DNA of 64,000 bases from Trissonchulus latispiculum (GCA_030248195.1 JASAND010015516.1:1-64000), one strand, 5' to 3'. Positions 21,472-33,753 are shown, counted from the first letter of the stretch. Translations and numbers: made by a program. Notes: generated by a model not told the origin, from the letters alone.

Positions 21472-24400
21472 TACTGTTGTTTTTGATTTTTGATTCGAAT
21501 AGAATCAAAATAGTTTTGATTCGACTTTTGATTTTTGATGCACTGAATCGCATCGAATCGGTAGAGTTAAAAATCGAACTGCATCAAATCACTGTAATTC
21601 TGGTAATGGCAAAATCGAACTGCATCAAATCAAAAATATTCTGGTTGAATCGTTATTTTTGATTTTTGATTCATTTTGATTCACATTTTGATTCAGGGGA
21701 CATAGGCAGCTGAGTAAGAGAAGCAGCGGAGAAAATGTGTGCGTGTGTTGTGTTCTGCTTTTGTGTTCAGCATTTGTGTGTATCTATGTTTAGCACAATG
21801 AGAACGCCAAATTAAGTTTGGCCATTTTGGTTCGCAGTGTCTGTTTCACTACATCCCGATTGCTGAGACTTTAGCAATGAGTTTTTATTCCGCCTGGAGG
21901 CGGAATTATTGCTTTGGAAATTAACACTAGGGATCCAATTTCTAATGGCATGTTTCAGTATGTTTAACACTATTTTCTAGTAGCTTTTTTTAGCCGCGGG
22001 GGGCTGAGTGATTGACAGTAAAAACTTTGATTTATTTAATTTTTGGGATTGTTCCTATTGGGAAAATTGTGTACTTTTATACAGCACATTACATTTTACA
22101 ATAAAGGGGTGCCAGTATTAATTTTGTCCATTTTCTCTCTTCCCCCCCTGCCGAAATCGAAAAGAAAAAATTAAATAGATGGATTTGGAACAATATGCAA
22201 ATTAGGTATAAGAGCAGAAATGCTCAGTTGAACAGTCTTGTGTCTGTGCGGCTAAATAAGCAGCCCATCTTTAATAAATTTTTATTGTACTGTTGCCTTG
22301 ACTATTGCCCGCATATTGTAGCATATTTCAAGCAAGTTACCCGGTTTAGTGTTTAATCCCTAAATCACCAAATCCCTTCAAACTCCACCATTATTTTTAC
22401 AGTATTACCACCTAATAATTGGCAATAAACTATGATGGGTTTGGACCGGTAAACTGTATCTGCTTGCGCCGTGCTCTCTTCACCAATTTTATAAATATTT
22501 CAACTTTTACTTCTTAACTGTTACTGAAAGAATTTTGCGAACATACAAGTCTAGTTCGCAGAATTATTCTCTCAAGAGCTGAGGCAAGTTTCCGAAACAA
22601 TTATTAATAATTATTAAGTTATAAACATTTTTGATTTTAAAATACCTTTGAAATCGGGATCCCGCCAGATGTGCGTTTCAGAAATAATAATGCCCCAAAT
22701 TAACCATTTGCTGCTTGGACTTCCTATCTACTCCGGGCACAAAGCTTGCACTCACAAAATAAGTTTAATCCATCAGTTCGCTTAACTCCCATTATAGCAT
22801 TGGACAATTATATAATACATGCCTCCTCAAACACTGTAGCTGCAACTAATTGATAAAATTAATAAAATCCTTCTTTTCTTTCAATTTCCTTCCATTGCAA
22901 TAATGCTCACAACACTTGATATGCTTCAACTCTTTCTCTTATTATACATTACACCACTGCTCTAATGCGGAATCATGCCCCTTTTAGGGGCCTGCTTCTG
23001 CTTGTTATTACTTTTTCACTTCGGTTGAGATAGTATTGGTAATACATTTTTATTTCTTGGAATGGTTTTTGTTACTTGCCTGAGAGGTAAACTAAAAGTA
23101 GATTAAATTAAATTAAATAACCTAAATGTTTTAATTTTTCCACCTCTCAACGAGTAACGTATACATTTTTAATTATTTTGAAAATGATAATCTTTCATTT
23201 GAGTGTAAAAATTATAGTGCTGAAAAACTACATTTCAAACTGTCTCCAGGTTTTATTTTTACATTGATTTGCAATTTGCGAGTTTTAATAAAGTCTTTGA
23301 TTTTCAGATTTGGATTTTTGTGGGCAGGTGGTTTACACATTTACAAACGCAATTACAGGGATTCGGGGGTCGAGAGTCAGTCTCAACACTCTTAGAAATG
23401 TTCCAGTAGAAACTACAGGAATCACTTTTGTAGATGATAAATACAAAAGCTTTTGTAGAAAATACAGGTTAACTCTTGCAATTTCTACAGTTCATCCTTG
23501 GTAGTATTTACCGGATATACTTTAGTAGAATGGATTACAAGTAGACTAGTATTCAATACAAATGAAACCTGTAGTTTTCACTGGTTTACAGGTTTACTCT
23601 ACAGGAAAGTACTCGATACGCTGATAACGCAAACTGGGTATATAAGGGCGACAGTGGTCACAATTTTTGAAGACTGACATTTTTTGAATATTTTCAAATG
23701 TTCGGTCTTTCAACACCCAGTGGGTGATTTTTTTGTAATGGTCGCTCCCTGCCGAAAATATTTTGGGAGCGGCCGCCCCCCTGCACCTGCCCCCCTTTCC
23801 ATTAACAGGTCGCTCCAGTAAAAGTTACAGGTTTTTTCTTGTAAAAACTACAAGTTTGGTATCTGATTTAGGATTGTCAAAAATGTCGAACAAAACTACA
23901 GGTTTCTTTAGTATTTTCTACAAGCAACTCCTGTAATAAAAACTACAGGTTTCATTTTAGTATTTTCTACAAAAAATTCCTGTAATTTTTACTATCCGAG
24001 AGGCCGGTAAAAATACAAAACTTACTTTTGTGGAAAATACAGTAACCTCCGCTAGTGACTGACCGCACAGGAGAACTTTTGTAGAAAACTACAAGAATTC
24101 CTGTAGTTTCTACAAGAGTCTTTTTAAGAGTGGAAAAAGGCTTCAAACTGTTGCCACCCCTTAAAGATACACCTTTCCTTTCAATTTAAGTTTTAGTCGG
24201 GGATCTAAGCTAACTTTAGTTTCAGTTCATTCAAAAATGTAGTTTTTAGAAATAACGTAAAACATAAGCTGATGATTATTTAGATTGCCACGCCAGAATT
24301 CAAGTCGTTAAGCCGTTAGTCTCTGTAATTAAACATAGTCAGTGTTATTCAGTAAAGAAATTAATAGGACGTTCAAGATTAAAGCAGCAGTTTGTTAGTT

Positions 24401-24668
24401 AGCCAGCTTTAGACTACATACCAACAGAATAATAAATGCCACTTGTTGGAAAATTTTATGAAAAATCAAAAATCAAATCAAAAATCACTAATTTGGAAAT
24501 CTGAATCGAATCGTAGTTTGTCCAGAATGTACAAAATCGAACTGAATCGAATCGTTTCAAATTTGAGCGGTCATAAATCGAACTGGATCGAATCGTGTAT
24601 TTCGAAGAAGTAGTAAAACGGAACTGAATCGAATCGAAAATAAAATCGTTGAATCAATACAACCCTAC
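21472..24668. mobile_element. Second hAT-like element, 3.2 kb
   Basis: The ends TACTGTTGT and ACAACCCTA are imperfect inverted repeats. The identical 8-bp duplication CCATCCAA lies at 21464-21471 and 24669-24676. Subterminal regions are filled with diverged AATCGAAT and GATTTTTGATT repeats, recalling the pentamer arrays of the first element. It interrupts the right arm of the large inverted repeat, so it is younger. No transposase is recognised; the interior includes a copy of repeat family D (23387-24132). Confidence 0.75.
23387..24132. mobile_element. Repeat family D, copy 2
   Basis: The ends CACTCTTAGAAATG and TTTTTAAGAGTG are inverted. Inside both ends lie CTACAGG and TGTAGAAA motifs, repeated many times. 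It is nested within the 3.2-kb hAT-like element. Confidence 0.55.
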
Positions 24669-25228
24669 CATCCAATCACAACAGGCGCGGCACTAGCCAA
24701 TCAGAATACGGTTTGATTTTTGCATTTTAAAACTGATGCGCATAGAAAATCAAACGCAAAACAGCTATGTAATTCTGTTTTATGCAAAAATGAATGCAAA
24801 AATCAAGATAACAGTTTGATTTTTGCTACTTATCTGTTTTTTATTCCGCCGGAGGCGGAATCTTTGTAATGGGTTGACCCAAAATAGTGTGTAATTCTTG
24901 ACGTGATCTGATCTTATCTCTATGTTTAGCACGTAATCCTAGCTGCGAAAGTTTTTTTTCGATGGGGAGTACGTTGTTTAAAGAGTGTTATCATATAAGC
25001 GCTCTACTGTGATTTAATTTTTACATTGACTGCTGGTGCCTTTGAATTGAAATTATTTAATTTTAAATATTTACAAATCTGTTTCCTTTGTAACGTATAT
25101 TTAGAAGTGCGAAAACATTTTATAATAGTCTCCCCTTGGCAGCTTCAGATTTTCTTCAACAGTGAAGCGCATCTTTGATTATGCAAATTAGCTGACCTTA
25201 CTAATTTCATTTTGCACTAAACAGCGGG

Positions 25229-27091
25229 AGAGAACGGTCTTAAAATTTGCGCAGCCCATCGCGTACGTTTGCTTTCCACTGCTTATGTCCGGCAGAATCC
25301 AGATAAGCCGGTGTTAGAACTGTTGCTAGTTGCTTCTGAAGACTGCCAAATGCCAATTAATTGAGATGTTCTTTCGACCAAGCATCTGCATTCCTCATTT
25401 GCAAGCGGCGTCTGCGTTTGTATGATGCGCTTTTTAGCCTGTTGACATGGTGCAAGTTACAGAGCAGGAACAACGAGTAAAGTAGCTGTATCCTAGCAAA
25501 ATAACGTGAAATTATTGGCAAGAATCAGGCTTTCTGAAACAGGCTCGGTCACTCTCAAGGCAACTAATGGTTTTTCCCGATTAACACTAAAGCCAACATG
25601 TAAAATGTGCAATAGAACGGGGCATTTGTGGTGTATAAACATGTGGCGCCAAGACAAACGATCCTGTTTTGCAACTGTCCGCTGAGAGTATAAGCTACAA
25701 AACAAGTTCTTATGCTTTGACTTAAATTCCGCCATTGATCTTCGAATGTTTAAAGAGTGTAGTTGTTGGCGGCCGGAATCAGGCCGGATGCCCGGCGGCC
25801 GGTCAGCCCAGAATAAAGCCAATCCGGCCAGCCGGAAGGCATTGTCAGCAACAGTCTTAACCAAGCTAATACCTACGACCCTACGTGACTATTATCTGTT
25901 ATACATAACCATGAGTAACTGTATGCATCATTTAGTGTAAAACTTTTGTAAATTTAACCAAAATTACGGAAAATTGCTATTATTAACAAGCCGGCTGGCC
26001 TCTATTGACCTGCTCACCTGTTCGGCCCGGCCGGGTTCGGCCGGCTAATTCAAGAGGCAGCAACAGTATTAAAGGGCGCCAAAAGAAGGAGTTCGTAAAG
26101 TTTAATTCATTCTCATAGAGAAAAAGATATTGTAATGCTAAATTTATACAGAGTGTTAACACCACCTCAAATTATTACATTGTGATCAAGGTCAATAACA
26201 AATTGTTTTAAGAATACACAAGAAATTAAGCTTTGCATGCAGACTGCAAGTATCTGCTCTATGAGCCAGCTAACACTGGCATCGTGTTTAGTGCTTTGCG
26301 CACAAGGGCGGAATTATTCCCCTTTTAGGGGATACTTGTTTGAAAATGAAATGTCCCCTTCGTACACGGACACTTGAGGTCAGAATGTTTTTATCTATCC
26401 TTGTATCATGTATCGATGTATGCAGTAATTGTACATGTGAATACATTGTAGGTTCCTTTTAGTAATATATATTAAAAGCAGAAGCAAATACAGTGAAAAT
26501 GAAATGGCGCAATTGCGTTAACATTCAGTTTAATGAATTTAAAAATTTCTTTTCCTTCGCCGGTGACGTTTTGTCATTTATAAATTGACATTTCTAGCCA
26601 CTTAACGTTTAATTAATGGTCAACTAATCGCTCCAATAATCTTGCATAGCCTGTGTCCATTTGATAATCGGACTGTTTCAAAACTGTTTAAAATATTTTT
26701 GAAACTTTTAACCGGTGAATACGCTTGAAGATATCATTTTACTATCGTGGTCTGAAATGATGTGGCAGTTATTGTTTACTGCTTCTTTCTGCTTCATAAA
26801 CCTTGGTGGGTTTTTGTTTTACGTTGTCGAATAGACTGTGATTAGTGCGATGCGAAGTGAGTCCTCGATTTACAAATGATTTTAGCAAAGCAACGCTGTG
26901 ACGCTAACGCCATTGAGATCCGTGCGCATCTGTCCTCTACAAACTCATTTCACATCAATTTCATAGAACCTAACATCACAATTAAATTTATGGTAGACTT
27001 AATTTGGATCCGCCGTAAAATCATATGTAGATATCCCCAGGTCACATTGCAAACCACAAAATGGGTCCAATCGAGCTAAGACTTGTACATA
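25229..27091. other. Unassigned stretch with GGCCGG clusters
   Basis: GGCCGG/CCGGCC clusters at about 25770-25835 and 26020-26045 are in opposite arrangement and could be ends of another small element, but no target duplication was found. A minus-strand frame at 25493-25864 (123 codons) has no recognised domain. Confidence 0.35.
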
Positions 27092-28110
27092 TGTTTTTCG
27101 ACCACGCTGAATTCAAATATAGCAATTTTTCGATTTTGCGAAATTTAATTTATTCGAATTTTTTCGATTTGCAAGGGATCCAGGGGAATGAAAATCTTTT
27201 ATCTCCGATTTTGTTAAAACCTTGTACTTTAGATTAAGAGAAAGATTTAAGCTCGGTTTTTAAATGCTGATCTAACTAAAAGCCGAACGAAAAACGGACT
27301 GCAAATTTGGTTTATCTTTAGTAGTCAGAATTTCATTAGTCAGAAACTAAATTTTCAAACTTTCATTAGTCAGAATTTCATTAGTCAGAATTTAGGTTTT
27401 TGAAACAATATAAGTTGAACTTTCATTTGTCAGAATTTCAGAAGTCAGAATTTCGTTTGTCAGAATTTTGCAAAAAACACTTTTCTGCCTGGCGCAAAGT
27501 GTAACAAGATGACTGATCTTGATGATAATTTTATAAAATGATTTCTAGTCGAATATATGTGTCTTGGCTCTACCCTTTCTTTTCAAAAGTGTTCCCCAAC
27601 AACTGGGTTGGTACCGCGTACATCTACCTGCCTACATTTTACAGACAGGAAATGACGATAGGCTGTTTCGTTCGATTCTAAAAGAATCAGAATGGCCAAG
27701 AGTAAGTAATAACTGTTGGATTATGTACTCATTGTATGGCGCAAATCATCAAGGGTCTTTTTGGGGAACAGTTAAGAACTACAAAAGAGTTGATTTTACC
27801 TCTGCTCTTCTCTACTCTCCCCTACTTCATCGGGAAAGACTAATGAAATTCTGACTTATGAAATTCTGACTAATGAAAGTTCAACTTATATTATTTCAAA
27901 ATTTAAATTCTGACAAATGAAATTCTAACTAATGAAATTCTGACTAATGAAATTCTGACTAATACGATTCTGACTGATGAAAGTAGACGGCAAATTTGTG
28001 TATGACCCCAAAAAACCATTCATTGCGTGCGAGTCCAAACATTCGAAGAAAGCCTAATTTCTAAAAACCAAATAATTCAGCTCTATTTGAACTCAGTGTG
28101 ATCGAAAGCT
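27092..28110. mobile_element. Foldback element with arms of 15-bp tandem repeats
   Basis: The inner left arm (27325-27470) is an array around CATTAGTCAGAATTT. The inner right arm (27840-27985) is the inverted array around AAATTCTGACTAATG. Outer segments near 27092-27130 (TTCGACCACGCTGAATTC) pair with 28080-28110. A unique centre of about 365 bp separates the arms. Long arms built from short tandem repeats recall Drosophila FB and Galileo elements; the relationship itself is not shown. Confidence 0.7.
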
Positions 28111-29102
28111 AACCTTATCCGAGTGGATAAGAATCCATTGGGGAAAACCCAATGGATTAGCAACAGCAACGAAATCCTGCATTCAAACACATAATCCAGC
28201 AACGAGAGTGTGGAGTCTCCCGCTATGAAAAAATCAGCTAGTTTTGCAATAGACGGAACATTATCTTAAGATTTAAGATTAATTCTCATATTATCAAGGC
28301 ACTACACAAACTTATGAATTCTGAGTCTATCGGGATTGACATGACATGACATGACAAATACTGTGTAGAAATGGTTTTCATAAAATACTTTTCACTACAA
28401 TTTCATATTACAGAGATCAGCACCTTTGGTATATGCTTATTAAAAGATAGCAGGACATCTTTTTTATTCCACTACATACATTACCAGAATATTATCCCAA
28501 CAAAAGCGAAGCCACCTAGTCTATGTCTAATTATTCACTGGATACTTTGTTCAGTTCACATTTTAAGCTTGCTAATTTAGCCTGATGCAATGCAAAGTTG
28601 GAAGGCGGGCTGCGGCCACCTGCTAAGTGTATGTCGCACGTGTTCCCTGTGCGAGCTTAAAATTTAGGTACGGGGCGGGTGTAGGGCGCAAAGGGCACAA
28701 ATCCTCTCCTTAGAAAAGTTCAGCCTCTTTGAAAAGTTCCATACATTATCCACATTTCAGCATTAAAAAGCAAAGATACATACGTACTAAGTTTTATCTG
28801 GACTGTTCAATTTGTCAAAATTCGGTTTAAAACCGGATTAGATTCCTCAGTTCATTCAAAGCTGTTATAGTAATTAGGTAATATATACCTTTCTTTGTGT
28901 AAACACTGGAATTGTGGGCAGGCCATATGACAAAATGCAAAATAATCCAAGTATGTAGTTCAAACATTTGTACAACAATAATAATAATCTATTAAATAAA
29001 ACTAAAACCACTTCACAATAACTCAATTTCCAATATCCCAATTGTATCTACAGATTTAGAAAGCATTTATGTTTCTGTCACTGCAAACGTTTTATTTTTC
29101 AG
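28111..29102 (+). other. Upstream intron or 5' region of the chitinase gene
   Basis: A good 3' splice site (TTTTATTTTTCAG) ends at 29102. An earlier exon, probably encoding a signal peptide, should lie upstream but could not be identified. A short GACAT simple repeat is at 28338-28360. Confidence 0.5.
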
Positions 29103-30445
29103 GCGAATCACAGAAATTCTCTCCAGCAGCACAGTGCAAAACACCCTGTAGAGAAGGTCAAAAGTGCATTTTGGGCAATTGCGTCCTGGACTTGAAATGT
29201 CCAGCTGCCCTGAAGTTTGGACGCGGACCACCATCGGAATGTGTTCCACCCACTGATCCCAACCACCTGCCGCCTTCTGATTTGGAACGTTGGTTCACTC
29301 GAGACATATTCGATGATTTATTTCCTTGGGCAAATTTGGGCTGGGGATCCACGGTTTGTTCTCCCTATAGCTATGAAGCATTTGTGATTGCCTCCAGATA
29401 CTTTCCAAGCTTCGGTGCAGAATCTCCGCCAAACGGATATTCACCGGAGGAAAATTTTCGCCGGGATCTGGCTGCATTCTTTGCGCATGCTGTCCAAGAA
29501 ACGGGCGAAAATAATGCAGACCTCTATAAAATCTTCACGAACGCGACTGGGGCACATGCATGCTTCTATCGAGGTGGATTCTACAATTGGTTTGAAGGTG
29601 GTCCGGTTTCTGCCTTGGTTCCCAACGGTGGGGCCAATCCCGAAGACGGGGAAAGTTGTGCCTTCAGTGGAAGATATTGCGTAGAAAGTGCGGAAGCTGA
29701 CTATTTCTTTCCCTGCAGTAACGAGACAGTGGCCGAGGATAAGTACAAAGGTTGCTACTTTGGAAGGGGTGCCATTCAGCTTTCCTTCAACTTCAACTAT
29801 GGTCAATTTCAGAACTGGCTCCAGAGCCAGGGGATTATGCTTAATCTTTTGGCGAATCCTAATCTTGTGATCCGACACCGGGATCCTCCTTTGGCGATTT
29901 TGGCCTCCCTCTGGTTCTACATGACTCCTCAACCTCCAAAACCAGCCATGCACGATATCGTTCTGGGTCTGTGGGAACCTGGCAGCCTCAACCGGGAGGC
30001 TGGCTATGAGGGGCCGATTTTCGGACCCACCAGCCTCATAATCAACAACGAATGCAATGGCGAAGATCCAGAGGATCCTGGCGGTCCCGGCGAGAGTCGA
30101 CGAATCAAGGCGTTTCGCTGGTTCACCGAATACTTTGGGGTTCCACTGGAGCCACCGCGTCTGCTCAGCTGCAAAGGTATGCCACAACTACTGGAACGAA
30201 TTCCCCATCCTTTGAGTTGGCAGCCTGACTGGGCCAATACCTGGCGTGAGCAGCCTTGCAATTGTGCCCCAGCCGACTACGGTGGGATTATACCATACTT
30301 TGAATCAGGTCACTATCCTGATCACTTTGTGGCTCTGAACGAACAGAATCGAAAAAGATGCGTTCGAAGCATTTATGAAGCACCGGAAATTTATGGAATG
30401 AACTCAAATACAAGCAAATGTCTGAACTACGCTCAGACAGAGTGA
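29103..30445 (+). CDS. GH19 chitinase, large terminal exon
   Basis: About 447 codons encode a family GH19 endochitinase, which hydrolyses beta-1,4 linkages in chitin with inversion. The in-frame ATG at 29069 lies inside the intron, before the acceptor at 29101-29102, so the real start is in a missing upstream exon joined in phase 1. Counting from 29069, residues 23-44 form a small Cys-rich module (C23, C27, C33, C38, C44). The catalytic domain follows. HAVQETGE carries the first catalytic Glu (E144), YKGCYFGRGAIQLS is the signature segment (226-239), and LWFYMTPQPPKPAMHD (281-296) matches the conserved core. The second catalytic Glu is not evident: after the conserved CF (165-166) the sequence is YRGG. 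NAT (158) and NET (218) are potential glycosylation sites. GH19 enzymes are mainly plant and bacterial, with scattered animal members. Confidence 0.85.
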
Positions 30446-30481
30446 CCTTTTATCACAGCATATTCGAATATTTTTGCTGAA

Positions 30482-30487
30482 AATAAA
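30482..30487 (+). promoter_or_regulatory. Poly(A) signal AATAAA
   Basis: A canonical AATAAA lies 37 bp after the chitinase stop codon, supporting this exon as the last one of a transcribed gene. Confidence 0.7.
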
Positions 30488-32948
30488 AGTGTATACTTAT
30501 TATCCAGCCTAAATTGAACCTTAGGGAATATCCTATTAAATAGATAATTTATACTGCAGGTGAAAACTCCAATAAGCAACAAGCACCTTTGATCTGCGAT
30601 AATATCGAAAATGTTAATTAGGTACAACATCAATCTTTAATAAACTACACACGTCAATTCGAACTCCCGTTTCGCCGGTGGTTTAATTGAGCTTCCATAG
30701 ATCGATAGTTTTGCCATTTTTGTGATGGCTTATTTTATGTTTATTTTGAGCTACGTTTATTTTGAGCTTATTTTTCTTAAAAATTTGGTAAATACTCAAA
30801 TTAATCATTTTTCCACCCTTCCTTTATTCCCTCCATGCTAGTCTTTCTGTCAAATTGCTTCTTTAACCACTTCGTTTGCTTCAATGACAGTTGGTAGAAA
30901 AGACAACGACAGTGGAACAACGATTCTTTAAAACACATTACCTTGTAGTACATATGTAGATCATACCAAACAAACCCCCATTTGAAATCCATCCATCCAA
31001 GTTTATCATGGAGGTAGAAGCAAAGTTTGGGGGGGGGTAAGCAGCGCAGCGTTAACTTCTGATGATATAAACATGCTGCAACTTGTTGGTAAGAAACCTT
31101 TTATTTAGTAACAATTAGCCAAAACTGGTCGAATTGTTCATTTTTGATGGGTTTTCAAAGCAGCAATATGATTTATTATATCATCAGAAGCAGCAAGTCA
31201 GAGGACTTTCTAAAGGTGTGCAACCTTACCTATAACGTTGTTTAACATCCGCATATAATTTAAGCTTTTGAAGTCTGCTTCGGGGGATTTTCTTTATATA
31301 ATTCACCTAGCTAACCGCAACCGGTGCAGGTTAGCGCCTAAGGAGAAGTGGGGAGAACACAAAGGAGAAATTATTAGCTCAGCAAATTTTCATAAGAGGG
31401 TTTCTGTAGTTTATGAATATGAAATGACCATGGCCACTCATTTCTCTTCTGCAAGCGATAGAATACATAGTGGCAAGAGTGGACAATAGCTGAGACCGTG
31501 ACTACTGACCACAATCAACAGGTGTAAATGTTATATTGAAATGCAGGGCAGTTTCAAGACATTAAAACCCGGAGAAGGCATGCTTGGGTGACCTGCAGAA
31601 TTTGCTAATTTTCCACAGCAAAGCTTTCCAACGATGTCATGCAAGCGACTGGTTTCCACTTCACAAATGCTATTTTGCTTTGCAAAGGCAACGGTCACGA
31701 CCAGCCATCAGCCATCACGATTGAAATCTTTTCATTTTTTGACATTTTTTGTCGTGGCAAATTCGCTCACTGTCGAATTTCAATAATTTGAAGTAGATTT
31801 AATTAATGTTAGAAACTACTAAAGTTAACTAAGATTAGGAGATTTCCACATTGCTGAACATGAACAATGCTTTTCTTAAACTTGGCACAAAACATGTGTT
31901 TACTTAAAGACATAATTTTAATCCCCAACCGTCGCTATGTATGCGGTGTTTTACCATTGGTTTTAAAAGAACATGCGTTAACGGTTTTGTAAAAAGAAAC
32001 AAACGGTACGTTTCGACGTTTCGTTTCGACTAACGGAACATATGTAAGTGGTTCGATATCGATACACAAAAGCTAAGCTAATTCTTTGCACCCTTTTACT
32101 GTTTAGTCAAAGGGGATGATCATTCATGATCCACTTTAACTTTTGCAAATTTATGAAACTTCATGGTAGTCTAGGATGCCAGATTTCAGCTCAAGAGTTA
32201 GCTAGGTTCTAATCAACTACATATATTGGTGGAATAAAAATATTTTCTCCCATAATTTACCTTAAAACCACGGGGAAATGCAGACAGCTCTCCTTCTCTG
32301 TACATATGTGCTAAAAAACCATATGCCGTTCAAGCTTAGACCTTAAGCCGAAGCCTAGCTCCATAGTTGGGCTTTTTCATTAGAGATATCAGTACTGCTT
32401 CTCTGAAAGATGTATATTCTGCTAATTGGCATCTTAGTTTCCGTTTTGTTTCAAATGAACCATTGACAGAAGCCTCAACAGTAGAAGTGCCTTTGAGTCT
32501 GTAAGATCTCATTCTCTTTCACTTTGTCTTTTAGATGAACTGAAGTCATTCTAAGCAACACCTTCAGTGCGTTCTGTTTTCGTACTTTCCTTCTATTCAG
32601 CAAAAGATAAACATTAAAACAGCTAAAGCGTTAAAAGTTAAGCTTGCTCATTAAAGTCTGACTTTTGCGTTAGTACTGCCTTCTAAAGTTTTCCTAGCTT
32701 TCGTTACTATCCAAATGCTGTATCAGTTTACTGATCGAAATCTGATAATGTTCGGAACACCGGGACGGCTAAATGCACGTCTTAGATTTCACGGTTGAGG
32801 TGTCAAGGTTGATTTAAAGTTAGTTTAAGTTAGCTCCTTGCTTGTTCCACAAAAAGTTATCAAGGTACAGAACTCTTTTCACATGACCAGATTTAGTTTT
32901 AAAACTAGTTATTTTGATGACTGACCCACTTAGTTTAATATTAGATTT
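30488..32948. other. Intergenic stretch, nothing recognised
   Basis: CTTCTGATGATATAA at 31056-31070 and its complement at 31176-31190 form the arms of a 135-bp foldback with a G-run just before it. No other structure or gene was found. Confidence 0.45.
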
Positions 32949-33546
32949 TACTACTACTACTACTACGTTTATTGCCAGCACACACTCTAATATATGCATA
33001 AGTATATAATGCATTGATGCACGTACAAAAATCATAGGTACATTTTATTCATAATGTGCATAGCCACTAAAGACCAAGCAGAGCCATCAACTGGCTACAT
33101 GAGCTCGGCCTCGGAGAAACGCACTGAGTGAAACTGTCTGCAGTCTTTGCTTAAAAATATTTAGGTTGGTACTTTCTACCACACTTTGGGGTAAAGAATT
33201 CCATATTGGTACAATTCTTGAACGAAAGAAATATTTTCTAACGTCTAAACGAGGCCTCATTTGCATAAATCGCCGGTTGTGTCCCCTAGTAACAGAATTT
33301 AACTCAATAAAAAAAGTCGCTCACAGATAAATCAACCTCATTATTAACAATTTTATACATCATAATCAAATCTTTAACAAGTCTTCTTTCTTCCAACGTT
33401 TGTAATCCTAACAAGGAAAGCCGATCCCGGTAAGAAACTAAATCCATTCCTGGTAGTCTTTTAGTAAACCTTTTTTGAACCTTTTCAATTAAATCAATAT
33501 CACAAATTAAGTAAGGGTTGCATACTTCAGATGCATATTCAAGTGG
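32949..33546 (-). pseudogene. LINE reverse-transcriptase 3' end with TAC/GTA tail
   Basis: On the minus strand, 33540-33304 encodes EYASEVCNPYLICDIDLIEKV and TLEERRLVKDLIMMYKI before a stop. In a second frame, 33298-33087 encodes TRGHNRRF, RKYFFRSRIVPIWNSLP and NIFKQRL. These are the conserved last motifs of LINE reverse-transcriptase proteins. One frameshift separates them. The 3' untranslated part ends in AATAAAC and four to five GTA units (32966-32949 on the plus strand), a typical LINE simple-repeat tail. The copy is 5' truncated at about 33546. Confidence 0.85.
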
Positions 33547-33753
33547 CGCACAATTGGTGTGTCACCTTGTTTTCCTGTGTTTTACTACAAAGAAGGAATA
33601 GTTTCTTCTGCACTTCTACAGGAAAAGAGAGACTCCATGTTATCCTATATTCCTTTTCCTTATGATAGAGTCTTTGCTGTGTTGTTTACTTGTTGTCTTG
33701 TGTTTACCATTGTTGCACTGCTAAGGAGGGACTTGTTGGACAGCGTTGACTGA
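33547..33753 (+). CDS. Possible membrane-protein C-terminal exon (uncertain)
   Basis: A frame ends with DRVFAVLFTCCLVFTIVALL followed by RRDLLDSVD and stop, that is, one clear transmembrane helix with a short charged tail. No ATG begins it and no upstream acceptor is obvious, so it may be chance or a fragment. No family recognised. Confidence 0.25.
   Translation, partial: RTIGVSPCFPVFYYKEGIVSSALLQEKRDSMLSYIPFPYDRVFAVLFTCCLVFTIVALLRRDLLDSVD

Larger units (their letters stand above)
17140..25228. repeat. Large diverged inverted repeat with nested insertions
   Basis: Left-arm blocks 17140-17545 and 17942-18455 pair with right-arm blocks 24841-25228 and 21120-21463 plus 24669-24838. Shared landmarks are CAGCTAATTTGCATAATC, CTGCCAAGGGG, TGGGTCAACCCATTAC, the ATTCCGCC/GGCGGAAT palindrome, GACTCAGTGGTTCTC and CTTAGTTTGGAAACCAC. 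The arms differ by many substitutions, so the structure is old. The right arm was split by a hAT-like element (21472-24668), and the centre holds another (19430-20590). It contains no transposase. Confidence 0.75.
17907..26373. repeat. Inverted 36-bp terminal-like copies enclosing 8.5 kb
   Basis: GTGTCCGTGTACGAAGGGG at 17907 occurs inverted at 26373, and identity continues for about 36 bp (GACATTT.ATTTTCAAA). Both copies are bordered outside by TTGA. This could be one large element with short terminal repeats, or two copies of a smaller repeat. The second view is favoured by the inner arms, which pair across the left boundary. Confidence 0.5.

Noticed and set aside
25760..26060. Third hAT-like element with GGCCGG arrays
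   Set aside because: Clusters face each other, but no matching 8-bp duplication was found at any tried boundary.
17903..26377. Firm 4-bp TTGA target duplication for an 8.5-kb element
   Set aside because: Similarity between the two borders continues beyond TTGA and inner arms cross the left border, so the call is kept only as a possibility.
29069..29102. ATG at 29069 as chitinase start
   Set aside because: It lies upstream of a strong polypyrimidine tract and AG at 29101-29102; the short leader it would add is not a credible signal peptide.
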